Shown here one piece after another: positions 22,461 to 25,654 of a stretch of DNA of 25,654 bases. The translations under genes were made by a program, and so were the position numbers. Source of the DNA: Candidatus Bathyarchaeota archaeon. Its GTDB lineage: Archaea > Thermoproteota > Bathyarchaeia > TCS64. Numbering within the stretch: position 1 is the first letter of the stretch; the number at the start of each line of letters is the position of its first letter. The notes below the pieces were generated by a model. It was not told where the DNA came from. It worked only from the letters and a program-made list of their open reading frames with translations, and ran no database searches. Where the stretch lies: contig JAUWLH010000003.1 in assembly GCA_030613835.1 (NCBI GenBank), positions 1 to 25,654 on the forward strand, in the 5' to 3' direction.

Positions 22461-24992
22461 ATGTCCCATAATATCCCCGCGCCGGAGGAGTTCTTCGGTC
22501 ACCAGCTCGGTGCCGACAGGAAACTGGCGCACTGGAACAAAATTGTCGATTATTTCTTGGAACTGGACAAGTCCCCGATGGTCAAGGTAGAGAACCTGGG
22601 CAAGAGCACGGAGGGTAACCCCTTCCTCCTGGCGATCATATCGTCAGAGGAGAACATGGGGCGCCTGGAAGAGATCCGTGAGATGAGCTGGAAGCTGGCT
22701 CACCCCAAAGAGGTACCAAAGGAGGAGATTGATAGGATCACAGAGCAGGGAGTAGCCGTCGTATCGATGAGTATGAGCATCCATGCCACAGAGGTGGGCG
22801 GGACGCAGATGGCCCCCGAGCTCGCTTATGAACTAATCACGCTACAGAAGAACAAGGATCTACTGGACAACACGGTGCTCCTCATGTTCCCTTGCTTCAA
22901 CCCCGACGGCCAGATCATGGTCACGGAGTTCTACGAGAAATACCTAGGCACTGAGTACGAGGGCACGAGCCCGCCCATGCTGTACCACAAGTACACGGGT
23001 CACGACAACAACCGTGACGCCATCCACAACAACATGGTGGAGAGCAAAATGGTGAGTAAGGTCTTGTACCTTGAGTGGAGTCCCCAGGCGTACATTGACT
23101 TCCACCACATGGGAAGCTACGGGGCCAGGTTCTACATCGCACCCTTCGCGAACCCCATTGACGACAATGTGGACCCCCTAATCTGGACCGAACAAGAGCT
23201 CTACGGCGGACTGACCCACGTCATGCTGGAGCAGGAGGAGAAGTACGGCATCGAGTCCACTGCCACATACCCAGGCGAGTTTATGCCTACATTCAACTAC
23301 GTTCCGTGCTGGCACAACATATGTGGCATGCTAACGGAGTCGGCCTCAGCGAAGCTGGCAACGCCCCTGTACATCCACTACCACCAGTTACGGGGCAGCA
23401 GGCGTGGTAGGCCCGAGTACAGAACCCAGATGGGCTTCCCACACCCGTGGGAGGGGGGCTGGTGGAGGCTCAGGGATATAGTGGAGCAGCAGAAGATCAG
23501 CGCATACGGCACACTGGAGGCAGCATCCAAGTTCAGGCCCATGATCCTGAGAAACATGTACAAGAAGGCGAGCAACGCCATCAGAAAGGGATTGGAGGAG
23601 GCCCCGTACGCTTTCATCATCAAGCCGGATCAGCACGACGAGCTGGTTCAGTACAAGCTTATGAAGACACTCATGGACATGGGTGTAGAGGTGAGCAGGA
23701 GTCAGCGGGAGTTCGCCGCTGATGGCGTAATATACCCGAGGGGAACGTGCGTCGTTTTCGTGGGCCAGCACTGCAGGCCGTACGTGGTGAGCCTCCTGAA
23801 GAGGACGTTCTACCATATTGGGCCTTTCAGCAAGTACGATGACGGCGCGCCCGTTGTGCCCTATGATCTGTCAACGTACACGATCGCAGAGTTCATGGGG
23901 ATCAGGATGCACGAGGTCGAGAAGCCCTTCGAGGGCAGCTTCGAGGTACTGAGCAGTATCAGGTACCCGAGGGGAGACGTCGCGGGTGACGCCGCCAACG
24001 GATGGCTACTGGACGGAACGGTAAACGAGGGCTTCCTCGCCGCAAACAGGCTCCTGAGAAGAGGGTTCACTGTCCAGAGGATATCAGAGGCAGTGAAGGT
24101 CGACGGAAAGGTCCTGGAACCGGGCAGTTTCTACATCCCCAAGACCGAGGGCGTAGAGGTTGAGCTTAATAAGCTGAGCAAGCGGTGCCACGTCCAGTTC
24201 CAAACTGCACCTGCTGCCTTGAAGGCCAAGGCCATTAAGATGCTAAGGATCGGCATGTACCAGCGTTACTACGGCGGCAACGCCGATGAGGGCTGGACCA
24301 GGTGGCTGCTAGAGCAATACAGGTTCAGATACAAGACCCTCATGGACAAGGACATCCAGAGAGGCAAGCTCAGGGGCAAGTACGATGTCATCATCCTACC
24401 AAGCGATGTGAAGGAGCTGCTGATGGGAGAGGACATCGAGGGATACTACGAGAAGAGGTGGGGAGGCGGATTCACGATGCCCAAATACCCCGAGGAGTAC
24501 CAGAGCGGTTTCGGAAAGGAGGGCGTCGAGAAACTCAAGGAGTTCGTCGAGAACGGGGGAACCCTCCTATGCCTCGGAGAGTCCAGCAACTTCGCTATCG
24601 AGGAGCTCAAGTTGCCGGTGAAGAACGTGCTCAAGGACATCAAGAACACTGATTTCGTGTGCCCAGGGAGCACGCTACACGTGGACGTCAACATGGATCA
24701 CCCGCTGGCTTGGGGAATCCAAGAGGACCTGCTGATAATCTTCAGGCACCACCCAGCATTCGAGGTCAAACCCAGGGTCAACAACGAGGACTACAAAGTG
24801 ATCCTCAGCTACCCCGAGAGACACATCATGGAGAGCGGCTGGCTCACCGGCGAGAAATATCTGAGCCGCAAGGCTGCGCTTGTGGAGGCGAAGATGGGTA
24901 AGGGGAAGGTGGTTCTCTACGGTTTCCAGCCCCATATGAGGGCACAACCTGACGCCACGTTCAAGCTGTTCTTCAACGCCCTTCTGGGCTAG
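22461..24992 (+). CDS. Large M14-family zinc carboxypeptidase with C-terminal GATase1-like domain
   Basis: 843 residues from ATG 22461, set by the TATA box; the open frame reaches back to 22323 but that part is promoter DNA. The M14 zinc site is complete: HATE (H108, E111), CFNPDG, NNRDA with R185, DFHHMG with H215, and catalytic E293 in GMLTESAS. After about residue 350 come a linker region and, at ~620-740, a stretch like a class I glutamine amidotransferase fold (KYDVIILPSD, then ENGGTLLCLGES). This fusion is seen in bacterial and archaeal M14 proteins of unknown physiological substrate. No signal peptide is apparent. It is divergent from S9 copy 2 and is followed by two T-runs. Confidence 0.92.
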   Translation: MSHNIPAPEEFFGHQLGADRKLAHWNKIVDYFLELDKSPMVKVENLGKSTEGNPFLLAIISSEENMGRLEEIREMSWKLAHPKEVPKEEIDRITEQGVAVVSMSMSIHATEVGGTQMAPELAYELITLQKNKDLLDNTVLLMFPCFNPDGQIMVTEFYEKYLGTEYEGTSPPMLYHKYTGHDNNRDAIHNNMVESKMVSKVLYLEWSPQAYIDFHHMGSYGARFYIAPFANPIDDNVDPLIWTEQELYGGLTHVMLEQEEKYGIESTATYPGEFMPTFNYVPCWHNICGMLTESASAKLATPLYIHYHQLRGSRRGRPEYRTQMGFPHPWEGGWWRLRDIVEQQKISAYGTLEAASKFRPMILRNMYKKASNAIRKGLEEAPYAFIIKPDQHDELVQYKLMKTLMDMGVEVSRSQREFAADGVIYPRGTCVVFVGQHCRPYVVSLLKRTFYHIGPFSKYDDGAPVVPYDLSTYTIAEFMGIRMHEVEKPFEGSFEVLSSIRYPRGDVAGDAANGWLLDGTVNEGFLAANRLLRRGFTVQRISEAVKVDGKVLEPGSFYIPKTEGVEVELNKLSKRCHVQFQTAPAALKAKAIKMLRIGMYQRYYGGNADEGWTRWLLEQYRFRYKTLMDKDIQRGKLRGKYDVIILPSDVKELLMGEDIEGYYEKRWGGGFTMPKYPEEYQSGFGKEGVEKLKEFVENGGTLLCLGESSNFAIEELKLPVKNVLKDIKNTDFVCPGSTLHVDVNMDHPLAWGIQEDLLIIFRHHPAFEVKPRVNNEDYKVILSYPERHIMESGWLTGEKYLSRKAALVEAKMGKGKVVLYGFQPHMRAQPDATFKLFFNALLG

Positions 24993-25015
24993 CTTTTCTA
25001 GTCCCCTGGGCACCC

Positions 25016-25030
25016 TTTTTCAGTATTTTT
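25016..25030 (+). terminator. T-rich terminator after the large M14 gene
   Basis: Two T5 runs (25016-25020 and 25026-25030) about 25-35 bases after the stop codon, before the promoter of the aminotransferase. Confidence 0.5.
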
Positions 25031-25056
25031 ACTAATTACTGTAGAATCAAAGATGT

Positions 25057-25064
25057 TTTAAGCT
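25057..25064 (+). promoter_or_regulatory. TATA-like box for the aminotransferase
   Basis: TTTTAAGC, part of the 10-base palindrome TTAAGCTTAA (25058-25067). It predicts transcription from about 25087, next to GTG 25089. Confidence 0.5.
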
Positions 25065-25088
25065 TAAGTTGTATAGCTTCAAGGATTC

Positions 25089-25654
25089 GTGATCAATATG
25101 GGAGTAGAAAAATTCGCGAAGAAAGAAGTCGCAGCACTCATGAAGATGAGGGGCAGCGGCACCCGAGCATCACTGGGACCCATCAAGGGAATGATTAACC
25201 TAGGCGCAGGAGACCCTGACTTCGATCAACCAGAGTTCATCAACAAGGCGGTCTACGACGCCATGGGAGCGGGATACACCCACTACAGCTTCACCGGTGA
25301 GCCTGATTTCAAGGCAGCTATCACAAAGTACTACAAAAAGTACGGCGTTGACATCGACCCGAAGACCCAGGTTCTGATAACAAGCGGCGGCAGCCAAGCC
25401 ATATTCCAGTCATTTGCGGCCATCCTTGACCCCGGCGACGAGCTGATAGTCTTTGACCCGGCATACACCGGATACAACTCACCCATCGCCTACTTCGGAG
25501 CGAAGATGGTGAGAGCAAGGCAGTACAAGGACAAAGAAGGTCATTTCAGACCCGACTTTGCTAACCTTGAGGCCGTCATCAGCGACAAGACCAAGGCCAT
25601 CCTACTCTGTACGCCTGACAACCCCACGGGCACGGTCTGGACAAAGGACGAGCT
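25089..25654 (+). CDS. Class I/II pyridoxal-phosphate aminotransferase (partial, C-terminus outside window)
   Basis: About 188 residues of a fold-type I aminotransferase; the end and the PLP lysine are cut off by the window edge. Visible features: INLGAGDPDFDQPEFI near the N-terminus, GYTHYSFTGEPDFKAAI, the PLP phosphate region SGGSQAIFQ, FDPAYTGY, and the NPTG motif in PDNPTGTVW. The N-terminal layout resembles aspartate/aromatic aminotransferases of archaea; the amino-acid substrate cannot be told. The start is GTG 25089, near the predicted transcript start, or the in-frame ATG 25098 three codons later. It would convert amino acids to 2-oxoacids, fitting the peptidases beside it. Confidence 0.9.
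   Translation, partial: MINMGVEKFAKKEVAALMKMRGSGTRASLGPIKGMINLGAGDPDFDQPEFINKAVYDAMGAGYTHYSFTGEPDFKAAITKYYKKYGVDIDPKTQVLITSGGSQAIFQSFAAILDPGDELIVFDPAYTGYNSPIAYFGAKMVRARQYKDKEGHFRPDFANLEAVISDKTKAILLCTPDNPTGTVWTKDE

Overview
The window is archaeal chromosomal DNA. The evidence is an archaeal-type DnaG, a NurA-HerA-Mre11-Rad50 repair cluster, an archaeal 7S (SRP) RNA gene, a tungsten aldehyde:ferredoxin oxidoreductase, and TATA-like boxes about 24-29 bases before many start codons, which implies mostly leaderless transcripts. The lineage cannot be fixed from sequence alone. A peptide-degrading, anaerobic archaeon (for example within Thermoplasmatota or Asgard-like groups) would fit, but this is inference. 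TTG and GTG starts are frequent. The 3' part of a bacterial-type GAPDH gene is cut off at the left edge and the end of an aminotransferase gene is cut off at the right edge.

Layout. 1-3335: GAPDH (-), dnaG (+) behind an unusually long structured leader, a small nucleotidyltransferase (-), and a site-2 protease (+). 3383-3708: the SRP RNA, whose closing helix is shared, antisense, with the 3' end of the next gene. 3696-10363: a tightly coupled repair operon on the minus strand in the order nurA, herA, mre11, rad50. The Rad50-like protein has no CxxC zinc hook; a hydrophobic double-helix segment sits at the coiled-coil midpoint instead. 10455-11220: two very small cysteine-rich proteins around an AT-rich gap. 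11276-12661: an M14 carboxypeptidase homologue with a changed zinc-ligand position. 12936-15016: a YkgJ-type cysteine-cluster protein, a zinc-ribbon/toastrack-like protein, and a divergent membrane-anchored winged-helix regulator. 15086-15184: four palindromic repeats between convergent genes. 15200-19304: an apparent operon of ferredoxin, aldehyde oxidoreductase and S9 peptidase (minus strand). 19350-22307: a carbamoyltransferase and a second S9 peptidase (minus strand). 22461-24992: a large complete M14 peptidase (+). 25089 to the right edge: a class I/II aminotransferase (+).

How the genes may work together. The right half looks like a peptide and amino-acid degradation neighbourhood: two S9 peptidases and two M14-family proteins to release amino acids, an aminotransferase to make 2-oxoacids, and a ferredoxin plus aldehyde oxidoreductase to oxidise aldehydes derived from them. 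The carbamoyltransferase could belong to arginine synthesis or breakdown. The left half is replication and repair (DnaG, HerA/NurA/Mre11/Rad50) and membrane protein targeting or processing (SRP RNA, site-2 protease). The strongest candidates for something undescribed are the hookless, membrane-hairpin Rad50, the palindrome array at 15086-15184, and the structured dnaG leader.
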